Below, piece after piece: positions 15,816-24,316 of a stretch of 64,000 nucleotides of DNA. The notes below the pieces were generated by a model. It had not been told where the DNA came from, ran no database searches, and was given only the letters and a program-made list of their open reading frames with translations. Within the stretch, counting starts at the first letter, position 1; each line of letters starts with the position of its first letter. Location: contig NZ_RCVQ01000004.1 of assembly GCF_016107285.1 (NCBI RefSeq), positions 310,001 to 374,000 of the forward strand. Direction: 5' to 3'. The DNA is from Roseomonas sp. KE0001. GTDB taxonomy: Bacteria > Pseudomonadota > Alphaproteobacteria > Acetobacterales > Acetobacteraceae. A program made the position numbers and the translations under genes.

Positions 15816-16771
15816 TCGCCCTCTCCGGCCTGCCGGCGCAGATCCTGCACCTGGTGCTGATGCTGGCGCTGGCGCCGCTGGTGGCGGGCGGCGTCCGCTG
15901 GCTGAAGGCGCGGCTGACCGGCCATCGCGGCGCCTCGCCCCTGCAGCCCTGGCGCGACCTCGCCCGCCTGCTCCGCAAGCAGCCGGTGCTGGCGGAGAAC
16001 GCCTCGCCGGTCTCCAGCGCCGCGCCCTATCTCGCCCTGGCGGCGACGCTGGTGGCGGCGGCCCTGGTGCCGGGCTTCGCGCACGGCATGGCGCTGGCGC
16101 CGCTCTCCGACCTGATCCTGATCGCCGGCCTGCTGGCGCTGGCCCGCTGCGCCCTGGTGCTGCAGGGGATGGATGCCGGCACCGCCTTCGGCGGCCTGGG
16201 CGCGGCGCGGGCGGCCAGCTTCGCGGCCCTGGCCGAGCCGGCGCTGATGGTGGCGCTGATCAGCCTCGCCCTGCTGGCCGGCAGCACCAGCCCGGAGGTG
16301 ATCGGCGGCGTGCTGCAGGAGGGCGGGCAGGGGCTGCGTGTCTCGCTCGGCCTCGCCGCCGCGGCGCTGATGGCGGTGGCCCTGGCCGAGAATGCCCGGC
16401 TGCCGGTGGACAATCCCGCCACGCATCTGGAACTGACCATGGTGCACGAGGCCATGCTGCTGGAATCCTCGGGCCGCCACCTGGCGCTGTGGGAGATGCA
16501 GGGAGCGCTGCAGCTGACCCTCTGGCTCGCCCTGCTGGCGGCGATCTTCCTGCCCTTCGGCACGGCGCCGGCCGGGGCCGGGCCACTGGCCTGGCTGCTC
16601 GGCCTGGCGGCCTGGGGCGCGAAGCTGGCGGTGCTGGGTGGCGCGCTGGCGGCCTTCGAATGCGCCATCGCCAAGATGCGGGTCTTCCGCGTGCCGGAGT
16701 TCCTCGGCGCCGCGCTGCTGCTGGCCATGCTGGCGGCGGTCTACCTCTTCCTTTCCACCGGCCAGGCCTGA
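15812..16771 (+). CDS. hyfC: Complex I / hydrogenase-4 membrane anchor subunit (NuoH/HyfC-like)
   Basis: The 319-residue protein with about eight hydrophobic segments corresponds to NuoH/HycD/HyfC, the subunit that links the hydrophilic redox arm to the antiporter subunits. The family signature is seen as RLPVDNPATHLELTMVHEA followed by MLLESSG, with conserved Asp and Glu residues in the quinone/proton path. An early block WRDLARLLRKQPV is also typical. The start overlaps the hyfB stop by four bases. The gene ends 10 bases before hyfE, so the operon is tightly coupled. Confidence 0.88.
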   Translation: MIALSGLPAQILHLVLMLALAPLVAGGVRWLKARLTGHRGASPLQPWRDLARLLRKQPVLAENASPVSSAAPYLALAATLVAAALVPGFAHGMALAPLSDLILIAGLLALARCALVLQGMDAGTAFGGLGAARAASFAALAEPALMVALISLALLAGSTSPEVIGGVLQEGGQGLRVSLGLAAAALMAVALAENARLPVDNPATHLELTMVHEAMLLESSGRHLALWEMQGALQLTLWLALLAAIFLPFGTAPAGAGPLAWLLGLAAWGAKLAVLGGALAAFECAIAKMRVFRVPEFLGAALLLAMLAAVYLFLSTGQA

Positions 16772-16781
16772 GGCGCGGCGC

Positions 16782-17462
16782 ATGGTCTTCGGCCAGCTCT
16801 CCTATGACATGGCGCATCTGCTCGGCGGCGGCGTGCTGCTGCTCTCCTTCCTGCTGCTTTACCAGCGGCGCATCGCCGCCGTGATCACCGCCTTCGCCGC
16901 CCAGGGGGCGGTGCTGGCGCTCGCCGTCGCCTGGCAGGCGCATGCCCAGGGCGCGCCGGCCCTCTATCTCACCGCCCTGCTGGCCGGCGCCGCCAAGGCC
17001 GTGCTGATCCCGCTGGCGCTGCGCCGCATGGTGGCGCGGCTCGGCCTGCGGCGGGAGGTGGACGCGCCTCTCGGCATCGGCGGCAGCCTGATCGCCGGGC
17101 TCGCCCTGGTGACGCTGGCGGTGACGGTGGTGCCGCCGGGGGCGGGGCCCGTCGCGGCGGCGGCGCGGGAGGATCTGGCGCTGGCGCTCTCCGTGGTGCT
17201 GCTCGGCCTTCTGATGATGGTGACGCGGCGCAACGCCATCAGCGTGGTCATCGGCCTGCTCAGCCTGGAGAACGGGCTGGTGCTGGCGGCGGCCGGGGTG
17301 CGCGGCATGCCGCTCGTGGTGGAGCTGTCCTCCGCGGCGCTGGTGCTGGTGCTGGCGGCCGTGGCCGGCTTCTTCGTGCTGCGCCTGCGCGACGACCTGC
17401 CGGGCGGGCATCCGCCCCTCGATCTCTCCCTGCTGCACCGCTTCCGGGGGGAGCGCGAATGA
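16782..17462 (+). CDS. hyfE: Hydrogenase-4 small membrane subunit (NuoK/HyfE-like)
   Basis: The 226-residue membrane protein matches the length of HyfE (about 216 residues) rather than classical NuoK (about 100). It has about six hydrophobic segments. The NuoK-like part is in the C-terminal half, with TRRNAISVVIGLLSLENGL, where the Glu in the membrane is the conserved proton-path residue. The ATG at 16782 follows a GGCGCGGCG stretch without a strong Shine-Dalgarno site. The end overlaps hyfF by four bases. Confidence 0.85.
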   Translation: MVFGQLSYDMAHLLGGGVLLLSFLLLYQRRIAAVITAFAAQGAVLALAVAWQAHAQGAPALYLTALLAGAAKAVLIPLALRRMVARLGLRREVDAPLGIGGSLIAGLALVTLAVTVVPPGAGPVAAAAREDLALALSVVLLGLLMMVTRRNAISVVIGLLSLENGLVLAAAGVRGMPLVVELSSAALVLVLAAVAGFFVLRLRDDLPGGHPPLDLSLLHRFRGERE

Positions 17463-18946
17463 ACGCGGTCTCGTCCATTCCCATTTGGGCCGCGCATCTC
17501 TGGCTGGTGGCGCTGCTGCCGCTGGCGGGCGCGGCGCTGCTGGCGCTGCTGCCGGCCCAGCGGCTGGCGGCGCGGCTGAACCTGGCCCTGGCGGCGGCGC
17601 AGCTCGGCCTGATCCTGGCGCTGGCGGCGCGCGGGCGCGGCCCCGAGGCGGCGCTGCTGCATCTCGACGCGCTGAACCTGCCCCTGCTGCTGCTGGCCGG
17701 CGTGATCGGCGTGACCACGGCGCTCTACTCCGCCGCCACGATCCGCGGCGAGGGCTTCGGCCCGCGCGCCGGGCGCGCCTACCATGCCGCCTTCCAGGTC
17801 TTCCTCGGCGCCAATGCCCTGGCGCTGCTGGCCGAGGATCTGGGCGTGATGTGGGTGGCGGTCGAGGCGGCGACCGTCGCCACGGTGCTGATGGTGGCGC
17901 TGCACCGCACGCCGGCCTCGATCGAGGCGGCGTGGAAGTTCCTGGTCCTCTGCGGCACCGGCATCGCCCTGGCGCTGTTCGGCACCATCGCCCTGGCGCT
18001 GGCGGCGCAGCCGCTGGGCGAGGGGGGCGCCACGGCGCTGTCCTTCGGCGTGCTGCGGCAGATGGCGCCCGAGGCGGACCCGCGCCTGCTCAGCCTCGCC
18101 TTCGTCTTCCTGCTGGTCGGCTATGGCACCAAGGCGGGGCTGGCACCGCTGCATTCCTGGCTCCCCGATGCCCATGCCGAGGGCCCGATGGCGATTTCCG
18201 CCGTGCTGTCCGGCCTGCTGCTGAACACCGCGCTGCACGCCATCCTGCGCGCCCGGGCGGTGGTTTCCGGCAATCCGGAGGTGCTGCCGCCGGGGGCGCT
18301 GATGCTGGCCATGGGCCTGGCCTCGGTGCTGCTGGCCGCCTTCGCGCTGTGGCGGCGGCGCGACGCGCGCCGGCTCTTCGCCTGGAGCAGCATCGAGCAC
18401 ATGGGGCTGGCCAGCATGGCCTTCGGCCTGGGCGGCCCGGCGGCGCTGGCCGGCATGCTGCACCTGCTGGGCCATTCGCTGGTCAAGAGCGCGGTCTTCT
18501 TCGGCCTCGGCCGCGCCATCCAGATCAAGGGCAGCCAGCGCATCGCCGCGATCGGCGGGCTGGCGGAATCGCATCCCCTGCTCGGCTGGTCGCTGGCGCT
18601 CGCCATCCTGGCGGCCGCCGGGCTGCCGCCCTTCGTCCTCTTCGCCAGCGAGGTGCTGCTGATGCAGCAGATGGTGACGCGGCTGCCCTGGCTGGCCCTG
18701 CCGCTGGGCCTCGGTCTGCTGCTGGCGGCGCTGGCGCTGCTGAAGGTGCTGCAGGCGCTCTGCTTCGGGCCGGGCCGCGCCGGCGTGCCGCCGCCGGACC
18801 AGCGCCACTGGCTCGGCCATCCGGCGGCGGAATGGGCGACGCTGCTGCCGCTGCACCTGCATCTGCTGCTGGCGCTGCTGCTCGGCCTCGCCCTCCCGGC
18901 GGCGGGGCTGGCGCTGCTGACCGAGGCGGCGGGGATCGCGGGATGA
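17459..18946 (+). CDS. hyfF: Second antiporter-like proton channel subunit (NuoM/N, HyfF/HyfD-like)
   Basis: The 495-residue integral membrane protein of the NuoL/M/N family has about fourteen hydrophobic segments. The conserved channel block GTKAGLAPLHSWLPDAHAEG is complete, followed by LLNTALHAILR and the FAWSSIEHMGL block. It differs from HyfB in lacking the long C-terminal extension. Its position between hyfE and hyfG matches hyfF; hyfD-like naming is equally defensible. It starts within the last codons of hyfE and its TGA overlaps the start of hyfG. Confidence 0.87.
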   Translation: MNAVSSIPIWAAHLWLVALLPLAGAALLALLPAQRLAARLNLALAAAQLGLILALAARGRGPEAALLHLDALNLPLLLLAGVIGVTTALYSAATIRGEGFGPRAGRAYHAAFQVFLGANALALLAEDLGVMWVAVEAATVATVLMVALHRTPASIEAAWKFLVLCGTGIALALFGTIALALAAQPLGEGGATALSFGVLRQMAPEADPRLLSLAFVFLLVGYGTKAGLAPLHSWLPDAHAEGPMAISAVLSGLLLNTALHAILRARAVVSGNPEVLPPGALMLAMGLASVLLAAFALWRRRDARRLFAWSSIEHMGLASMAFGLGGPAALAGMLHLLGHSLVKSAVFFGLGRAIQIKGSQRIAAIGGLAESHPLLGWSLALAILAAAGLPPFVLFASEVLLMQQMVTRLPWLALPLGLGLLLAALALLKVLQALCFGPGRAGVPPPDQRHWLGHPAAEWATLLPLHLHLLLALLLGLALPAAGLALLTEAAGIAG

Positions 18947-20478
18947 CGGGGCCGGCCTCCGACCTGATCCGCGCCGGGCAGCGGCTCACCCCCTGGCGCT
19001 GGTGGCTCGACCCGGCGAGCTGGGCGGCCCTGCCGGCGGCGCTGCGGCAGGAGCCGGCGCTGGAACTTCTCGCCCTCTGGGCCGAGGCGCGCACCGTGCA
19101 CGCCGCCTTCCGCCTGGGCCCCGAGCTGCTGCTGGCCAGCGTGGCGGCCGCCGATGGCGCCTATCCCGCCCTCTCCCCCGCGCGCCCCGGCGCCATCCTG
19201 TTCGAACGCGCCATCGCCGATCTCTGGGGCCTCAGGGCCGAGGGGGCGGTGGATGCCCGGCCCTGGCTCGACCACGGCGCCTGGGCCGCCGCGCGCCCGC
19301 TCGCCGTCCAGGGGCAGGGCGGGGGGGCGGCCGCCGCGCCGCTCCCCGCCCTTCCCGTGGGTGGCGAGCGGCCGCAGCCGGTCTTCCTGCCGGCCGAGGG
19401 GGAGGGGGTGCACCAGGTGCCGGTCGGGCCGGTGCACGCCGGGGTCATCGAATCCGGCCATTTCCGCTTCCATGTCCAGGGCGAGGCGGTGGTGCGGCTG
19501 GAAGCACGGCTCGGCTACAAGCATCGGGGCCTGATCGGCCTGATGCTGGGCAGGACGCCGCGCGCCGCCGCCCGCTACGCCGCGCGCATCTCGGGCGATT
19601 CCACCGTGGCGCTGGCCTGGGCCTTCGCCGCCGCCGCCGAGGCCGCCACCAGCCTGGTGCCGCCGCCGCGCGCCCTGCTGCTGCGCGGCGTGATGGCGGA
19701 GCTGGAGCGTATCGCCAACCACCTGAACGACTGGGCCGCGCTTTGCGGCGATGCCGCCTTCCTCTGGCCCCAGGCGCGCCTCGGCGCGCTGCGCGAGGGG
19801 GTGCTGCGCGCCTGCGACGCCGCCTTCGGCCACCGGCTGATGATGGACCGCCTGGTGCCCGGCGGCGTCTCCATCGACATCGCGCCGAGCGGACCGGACC
19901 GGCTGCTGGCGGCGCTCGCCGTGGTGGGCGCGGAGCTGCCGGCGCTGCGCCGGATCTGCGAGGAGCATGCCAGCCTGCAGGACCGGCTGGCGGGCACCGG
20001 CGTGGCGCGGCCGGAGCTTGTCGCCGCCTATGCCGCCGGCGGCTTCGTCGGCCGCGCCTCGGGACGGGACTTCGACGTCCGGCGGGATCTGCCCTATGCG
20101 CCCTATGCCGGCCTCGAGATCGCCGTGGCCGGCGCCGCGGCGGGGGATGTGGAGGCGCGGCTGGCGGTGCGGATCGAGGAGCTGGCGCGGAGCCTGGAGC
20201 TGGTGGGCACCCTGCTGGCGCGGCTCGAGCCGGGCGAGACCCTGCTGCCGCTGCCCGGGAAGGGCGGGGAGGGGATCGGGCTGGTGGAGGGCTTCCGCGG
20301 CGAGGTCTTCTGCTGGATGGCGCTGGACGAGGCCGGGCTGATCCGTGGCCTCTTCCCGCGTGACCCGTCCTGGCTGCACTGGCCGCTGCTGGAGGCGGCG
20401 ATGGAGGGCAATATCCTGGCCGACTTCCCGCTGTGCAACAAATCCTTCAACGCCTCCTATAGCGGGGTGGACCTGTGA
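18943..20478 (+). CDS. hyfG: NuoCD/HycE-like large subunit lacking most NiFe ligands
   Basis: The 511-residue soluble subunit has a NuoC-like N-terminus (about 1-140) fused to a NuoD/hydrogenase-large-subunit domain. LGYKHRGL and LERIANHLNDWAALCGD are typical of this family. In true group 4 NiFe hydrogenases two CxxC pairs hold the metal. Here the first reads ISGDS (S217, S220) and the second LCNKS (C498, S501), so three of four ligands are Ser by eye alignment. A normal NiFe centre is therefore unlikely. The start ATG overlaps the hyfF stop; the frame is open far upstream but those codons are only a shadow of hyfF. It probably contacts HyfI and HyfC. The electron donor is unknown. Confidence 0.88.
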   Translation: MTGPASDLIRAGQRLTPWRWWLDPASWAALPAALRQEPALELLALWAEARTVHAAFRLGPELLLASVAAADGAYPALSPARPGAILFERAIADLWGLRAEGAVDARPWLDHGAWAAARPLAVQGQGGGAAAAPLPALPVGGERPQPVFLPAEGEGVHQVPVGPVHAGVIESGHFRFHVQGEAVVRLEARLGYKHRGLIGLMLGRTPRAAARYAARISGDSTVALAWAFAAAAEAATSLVPPPRALLLRGVMAELERIANHLNDWAALCGDAAFLWPQARLGALREGVLRACDAAFGHRLMMDRLVPGGVSIDIAPSGPDRLLAALAVVGAELPALRRICEEHASLQDRLAGTGVARPELVAAYAAGGFVGRASGRDFDVRRDLPYAPYAGLEIAVAGAAAGDVEARLAVRIEELARSLELVGTLLARLEPGETLLPLPGKGGEGIGLVEGFRGEVFCWMALDEAGLIRGLFPRDPSWLHWPLLEAAMEGNILADFPLCNKSFNASYSGVDL

Positions 20479-20494
20479 CACGGAGGCGCGGCTG

Positions 20495-21136
20495 ATGGCG
20501 ATGCTCTGGCCCCGCATGCTGCGCGGCCTGCGCCGGCCGCTGACCGATCCGGCACCGGCCGCGCCGGAGGCCACCGTCGCCGCCCTGTCCGAGCGGCTGG
20601 AGCAGGCGGCGCGGCGCCGGCTGGGCCGCAGCCTGGCGATCCGGCATGTCGATTCGGGTTCCTGCAACGGCTGCGAGCTGGAGCTGAACGCGCTCCATGG
20701 CGCCGTCTACGACCTCGAGCGCTTCGGGCTCCGCTTCGTCGCCTCGCCACGCCACGCCGACGTGCTGCTGGCGACCGGCCCGGCCAGCCGCAACATGGTC
20801 GAGGCGCTGCTGCGCACCCATGCCGCCATGCCGGAGCCGAAATGGGTGGTGGCGGTGGGCGATTGCGCCCTGGGCGGCGGGCTTTTCGCCGGCAGCTACG
20901 CGGTGGCGGACGGGGTGGACGCGGTGCTGCCGGTCGATCTGGTCATCCCCGGCTGCCCGCCGAGTCCGACCCTGCTGCTGGAAGGCCTGCTGGCCCTGCT
21001 CGGCGCACAGCGGGAGCCGCCGCCCGCCGCCCCGCCGCCAAGGGCCGAGCCCAGGCTGGAGGAAGGACCGGAGGAAGGGCCGGAGCCCCCTGATGAGGCC
21101 GGCGCCCCCGGCCCTCGCATGGAGCGGGACGCCTGA
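20495..21136 (+). CDS. hyfI: NuoB/HyfI-like 4Fe-4S subunit
   Basis: The product has 213 residues from ATG 20495, which has GGAGG 8 bases upstream. The four cluster-binding cysteines of the N2-type 4Fe-4S site are all present: DSGSCNGCELE (two), VVAVGDCALGGG and VIPGCPPSP. The N-terminal RxLGRSLAIRHV region is typical. The C-terminal 35 residues are a Pro/Glu-rich tail not seen in NuoB. It should carry electrons to or from the active-site cavity of the large subunit. It is last in the operon. No HyfH-like ferredoxin subunit or maturation genes (hyp) follow. Confidence 0.88.
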   Translation: MAMLWPRMLRGLRRPLTDPAPAAPEATVAALSERLEQAARRRLGRSLAIRHVDSGSCNGCELELNALHGAVYDLERFGLRFVASPRHADVLLATGPASRNMVEALLRTHAAMPEPKWVVAVGDCALGGGLFAGSYAVADGVDAVLPVDLVIPGCPPSPTLLLEGLLALLGAQREPPPAAPPPRAEPRLEEGPEEGPEPPDEAGAPGPRMERDA

Positions 21137-21174
21137 ACGGCTGCCCGGGCGGGCGTATGACAGGCGGGCGCATG

Positions 21175-21207
21175 AAAAGGGGCCGGCCGGATCGCTCCAG
21201 CCGGCCC
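21175..21207 (-). terminator. Intrinsic terminator for the small exported-protein gene
   Basis: Reading the - strand, GGGCCGGC (21207-21200) pairs with GCCGGCCC (21187-21180) across a 12-base loop and is followed by CTTTTC. It lies 70 bases beyond the stop of the gene at 21281-21508. It also sits between convergent genes and may help end the hyf-like transcript. Confidence 0.6.
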
Positions 21208-21280
21208 GAATGGCCGCTCCCTGCGGGAACGGCCTGTCGGACGACGACCTGCCGGGAATAAGGCCGCCGCCGAACCCGTG

Positions 21281-21508
21281 TCAGCCGGCGGCGGGGCGCG
21301 GCGCCCGGGGTGCGCGGCGCGCCTGGGCCTGCTGACGGTGATGACGCTTGTGGGCCGTAGCGTGATGCCGCTTGGCCGCGTGGGGGCGCTGGGCCTGCTG
21401 CTCCGCCCGGGCGGGGGTGCGGGCCTCGGCCGGGGTGGCGTGGCCGGCGAGGGCGAGCGGTGCAGCCAGGGCCAGGGTGGCGAGCATGAGGCGGAGCGAG
21501 CGGAGCAT
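21281..21508 (-). CDS. Small exported His/Arg/Ala-rich protein
   Basis: The 75-residue product begins with a clear signal peptide (MLRSLRLMLATLALAAPLAL, cleavage near AGHA or AEA). The mature part is about 50 residues of low-complexity basic sequence rich in His, Arg, Gln and Ala (AAKRHHATAHKRHHRQQAQ). No cysteines are present. I recognise no family. Such sequences may bind metals or nucleic acids or be intrinsically disordered. It has its own terminator on the - strand. The signal peptide supports it as real rather than a compositional artefact. Confidence 0.6.
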   Translation of the reverse strand: MLRSLRLMLATLALAAPLALAGHATPAEARTPARAEQQAQRPHAAKRHHATAHKRHHRQQAQARRAPRAPRPAAG

Positions 21509-21649
21509 GCTGTGCGATATCCTGATGCGGAACCGCGATCCTGCGGTCCGTCCCCGATACTCTGCCGCCGGCCTTCTCTCGCCAGCATGGGCCGGCGCTG
21601 AATTAACCGTAAGACGGGCCGATCGGAGCGGGCCATCGGAGCGGGCCGG

Positions 21650-22075
21650 TCAGAGCAGGCAGAGCTCCTCCAGGCTGCGCCGCAGCGCCGCCGGCAGGTC
21701 GGCAAGGCCCTCGGCCGGGGTGGCGCCCGGGGCCAGGTCGGGCGGCGCCACCTCGGCGGCCAGGTAGCGCCAGCCCTGGAAGGGCTTGACCGGCCGCGCC
21801 GCCACCGGCGTCAGGACGGGGTCCAGCACCAGGGCGGCGTGCGGCGTGCCGTCGGCGCCCGGCTCCTGCCGGATCTCGAGGATGCGCTGGCGCACGCTGA
21901 CGAAGCCCGCCACCACCCAGTAGAGCGAGCCGCCCTCCAGGATCTCCTCCGCCCGCTTCGGCGCCATGCGGGTCAGGTGGCGCAGCGGCGGGTCCAGCGC
22001 CACGCGCCGCGCCTGGGCGGCGCGGAGGGCGGCGATGTCGCGGGGGCCGACGCAGAGCTTCAGGATATGCAGCAC
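21650..22075 (-). CDS. DUF1489 family protein
   Basis: The 141-residue cytoplasmic protein begins MLHILKLCVGPRDIAALRAA and contains RMAPKRAEEILEGGSLYWV, VRQRILEI and KPFQGWRYL blocks, which I recognise as the DUF1489 family widespread in alphaproteobacteria. The family's function is unknown; small basic-aromatic blocks suggest a nucleic-acid role, but that is conjecture. It is divergent from asd, with about 195 bases between the starts. Confidence 0.82.
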   Translation of the reverse strand: MLHILKLCVGPRDIAALRAAQARRVALDPPLRHLTRMAPKRAEEILEGGSLYWVVAGFVSVRQRILEIRQEPGADGTPHAALVLDPVLTPVAARPVKPFQGWRYLAAEVAPPDLAPGATPAEGLADLPAALRRSLEELCLL

Positions 22076-22269
22076 GCCGCATGATCTACGCCGCGCCGGC
22101 GCCGGCGCAAGGGCGGGGCCCCGGCGCGGCCGGACCGGCCTCCCCTCAAAACGGTTGCGCCATCCGCCCGGCGGGCGTTAAGCCAGCGCGCTTTTTTGCC
22201 CGGACGGTCCGGCTGGCGATCGCCGGGGACCCGGGCCCATCGGGAACCATCGAGAAGGAGATGCGCGGC

Positions 22270-23292
22270 ATGGGCTACCGGGTTGCGGTCGTCGGCGCCA
22301 CCGGCAATGTGGGGCGCGAGATCCTCAAGACCCTCGCCGAACGGGAATTCCCGGTCAGCGAGGTGATCGCCCTCGCCTCGGGCCGCTCCGCCGGGCAGGA
22401 AGTCTCCTTCGGCGAGCGGGCCGTGCTGAAGGTGCGCAACCTGGAGACCTTCGATTTCGAGGGCGTCGATATCGGCCTCTTCTCGCCGGGCGCCTCGGTC
22501 TCCGCCATCCATGCGCCGCGCGCCGCCGCCGCGGGCTGCGTGGTGATCGACAACACCAGCCAGTTCCGCATGGAGCCGGACGTGCCCCTGGTGGTCCCCG
22601 AGGTCAATCCGCAGGCGCTGAAGGGCTTCCGCAAGCGCAACATCATCGCCAATCCGAACTGCTCGACCATCCAGATGGTGGTGGCGCTGAAGCCGCTGCA
22701 CGAGATGGCCCGGCTGCGGCGCGTGGTGGTCGCCACCTACCAGTCGGTCTCCGGCGCCGGGAAGGAGGCGATGGACGAGCTCTTCACCCAGACCCGCGGC
22801 GTCTTCGTCAATGACGCGGCCTCGCCCGAGGTCTTCACCAAGCCCATCGCCTTCAACTGCATCCCCCATATCGACAGGTTCATGGAGGACGGCTTCACCA
22901 AGGAGGAATGGAAGATGGCGGTCGAGACCCGCAAGATCCTCGACCCCGACATCCAGGTGGTGGCCTCCTGCGTCCGCGTGCCGGTCTTCATCGGCCATGG
23001 CGAGGCGGTGCATGCCGAGTTCGAGCGGCCCATCACGGTGCAGCAGGCCTGGAAGGCGCTGCGCGAGGCGCCGGGCATCACCGTGCTCGACCACCGCGAG
23101 GATGGCGGCTACGCGACCCAGGTCGAGATCGCCGGGGAGGACCCGGTCTTCGTCTCCCGCCTCCGCGCCGATCCCACCGTGCCGAATGGCCTGGCCTTCT
23201 GGTGCGTCGCCGACAATCTGCGCAAGGGCGCGGCGCTGAACGCGGTGCAGATCGCTGAGGAGCTGGTGCGGCAGGGCCTGCTGGCGCGCTGA
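22270..23292 (+). CDS. asd: Aspartate-semialdehyde dehydrogenase
   Basis: The enzyme reduces aspartyl phosphate to aspartate semialdehyde with NADPH, the branch point to lysine/diaminopimelate, threonine and methionine. The 340-residue product starts at ATG 22270, which lies 9 bases after AAGGAG; ATG 22261 abuts that site and is rejected. The Rossmann motif VVGATGNVGREIL is N-terminal. The catalytic Cys lies in IANPNCSTIQM, and the substrate-binding region YQSVSGAGKEAMDEL and CVRVPVFIGHGE are complete. thrC lies about 31 kb downstream, not in the same operon. Confidence 0.96.
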   Translation: MGYRVAVVGATGNVGREILKTLAEREFPVSEVIALASGRSAGQEVSFGERAVLKVRNLETFDFEGVDIGLFSPGASVSAIHAPRAAAAGCVVIDNTSQFRMEPDVPLVVPEVNPQALKGFRKRNIIANPNCSTIQMVVALKPLHEMARLRRVVVATYQSVSGAGKEAMDELFTQTRGVFVNDAASPEVFTKPIAFNCIPHIDRFMEDGFTKEEWKMAVETRKILDPDIQVVASCVRVPVFIGHGEAVHAEFERPITVQQAWKALREAPGITVLDHREDGGYATQVEIAGEDPVFVSRLRADPTVPNGLAFWCVADNLRKGAALNAVQIAEELVRQGLLAR

Positions 23293-23403
23293 GCCGCTCA
23301 CGGAAGCGTGTCCGATTGCGGCGGCGGCGCCCCGGTACCGCCGCCGGCCGGCCGCGATCCCGGCAGAACCTCCAGGGCGTGAACACGGCTGGAGGATGAC
23401 CCC

Positions 23404-23709
23404 ATGCGCAAGCCCCTGTTGCATCTCGGACTGCTCGCCGGCCTCGGCCTGGCGCTCGCCGGCTGCACCGATCCCTACAATCCGGGCCAGAGGGCCATCG
23501 GCGGCGGGCTGCTCGGCGCCGGCGCCGGGGCCGGGGTGGGCGCGCTGACCGGCGGCAATGCCGGCACCGGCGCGCTGATCGGTGGCGCGCTCGGCGCCGT
23601 GGGCGGTGCCGCGACCACGCCGGAGCGGCCGCCGCCGGCCTATTACGGCGGCGGCTACGGCCCGCCTCCGGGAGCAGGATACCGTCAGGGTCGCGGCTAC
23701 GGCTATTGA
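23404..23709 (+). CDS. Glycine-zipper lipoprotein
   Basis: The 101-residue precursor has a lipoprotein signal ending LALAGC (lipobox Cys at residue 21). A glycine-zipper segment follows, GGGLLGAGAGAGVGALTGG and GALIGGALGAVGG, with small residues every fourth position, which can insert in membranes as packed helices. The C-terminus is Pro/Gly/Tyr-rich (YYGGGYGPPPG). GGAGG lies 9 bases before the ATG. It resembles small outer-membrane glycine-zipper (YMGG/17 kDa-like) lipoproteins. Role unknown; envelope structure or stress is likely by analogy. Confidence 0.75.
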   Translation: MRKPLLHLGLLAGLGLALAGCTDPYNPGQRAIGGGLLGAGAGAGVGALTGGNAGTGALIGGALGAVGGAATTPERPPPAYYGGGYGPPPGAGYRQGRGYGY

Positions 23710-23756
23710 GGCGCTTCGCCGCGCGCCGCCGTGGCACCGGAGATGGCTGCCCTGCG

Positions 23757-23784
23757 TTGACGCTTTGTGGCAGCGCGCCATAAA
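23757..23784 (+). promoter_or_regulatory. Probable sigma70 promoter of the sdh operon
   Basis: TTGACG (23757-23762, 5/6) and CATAAA (23779-23784, 4/6) are separated by 16 bases. They lie about 80 bases upstream of sdhC and just after the lipoprotein gene. Best promoter match I noticed in the window. Confidence 0.55.
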
Positions 23785-23865
23785 AGGTGCGTGCACAAGG
23801 CCCTGGCCCGCCGCTGCCCCGGCGGGCTTCTGGGCGCCTCGACATTCGCGGAGCGGGATCGGTCC

Positions 23866-24312
23866 ATGGCCCTTACGAACAACGCGCGCGATGCGACCAT
23901 GATGGGTCGCCGCACCGACGGGACGGTCATCCGCCGCCCTCTCTCGCCGCATCTGCAGGTCTACGACATGCTGCAGATCACCAGCGGCCTGTCCATCTCG
24001 CACCGCATCACCGGCAGCATCTGGGCCGGCGGACTGCTCTTCATGGTCTGGTGGCTGGTGGCCGCCGCCGCCGGGCCCGGCCCCTTCGCCACCGCCCAGT
24101 GGTTCTTCAGCTCCTTCCTCGGCATGCTGATGCTCTTCGGCCTCTCCGCCGCCGCCTGGTACCACACCCTAGCGGGCATCCGGCACCTGATGTGGGATGC
24201 CGGCTACGGCTACGACCTGCCGACGACCCACCGCACCGGCCGTGCCGTGCTGATCGGCACCGGGGTGCTGACGGTGCTGACCTGGCTGATCGTCATCATC
24301 GCCTGGGGCTGA
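23866..24312 (+). CDS. sdhC: Succinate dehydrogenase cytochrome b556 subunit
   Basis: This 148-residue membrane subunit anchors SdhAB and takes part in ubiquinone and heme b binding. The ATG at 23866 was chosen because it follows GGAGCGGGA; upstream codons are not conserved-looking. The SdhC signature RPLSPHLQVYDM and ITSGLSISHRITGS is present. Three hydrophobic segments follow, and the heme-ligand region AWYHTLAGIRHLMWDAGYG is intact. It is first gene of sdhCDAB and is preceded by a good promoter. Confidence 0.94.
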   Translation: MALTNNARDATMMGRRTDGTVIRRPLSPHLQVYDMLQITSGLSISHRITGSIWAGGLLFMVWWLVAAAAGPGPFATAQWFFSSFLGMLMLFGLSAAAWYHTLAGIRHLMWDAGYGYDLPTTHRTGRAVLIGTGVLTVLTWLIVIIAWG

Positions 24313-24316
24313 GCAC

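Noticed and set aside
17485-18942. Upstream extension of the hyfG frame making a 997-residue protein
   Set aside because: The extra residues are Gly/Ala/Arg-rich shadow of hyfF; the ATG at 18943 overlapping the hyfF stop fits operon coupling and the NuoC-like N-terminus.
13749-21136. Complete NADH dehydrogenase (nuo) or true hydrogenase-4 operon
   Set aside because: No NADH-binding (NuoEFG) subunits and no ferredoxin subunit are present, and the NiFe ligands are mostly replaced.
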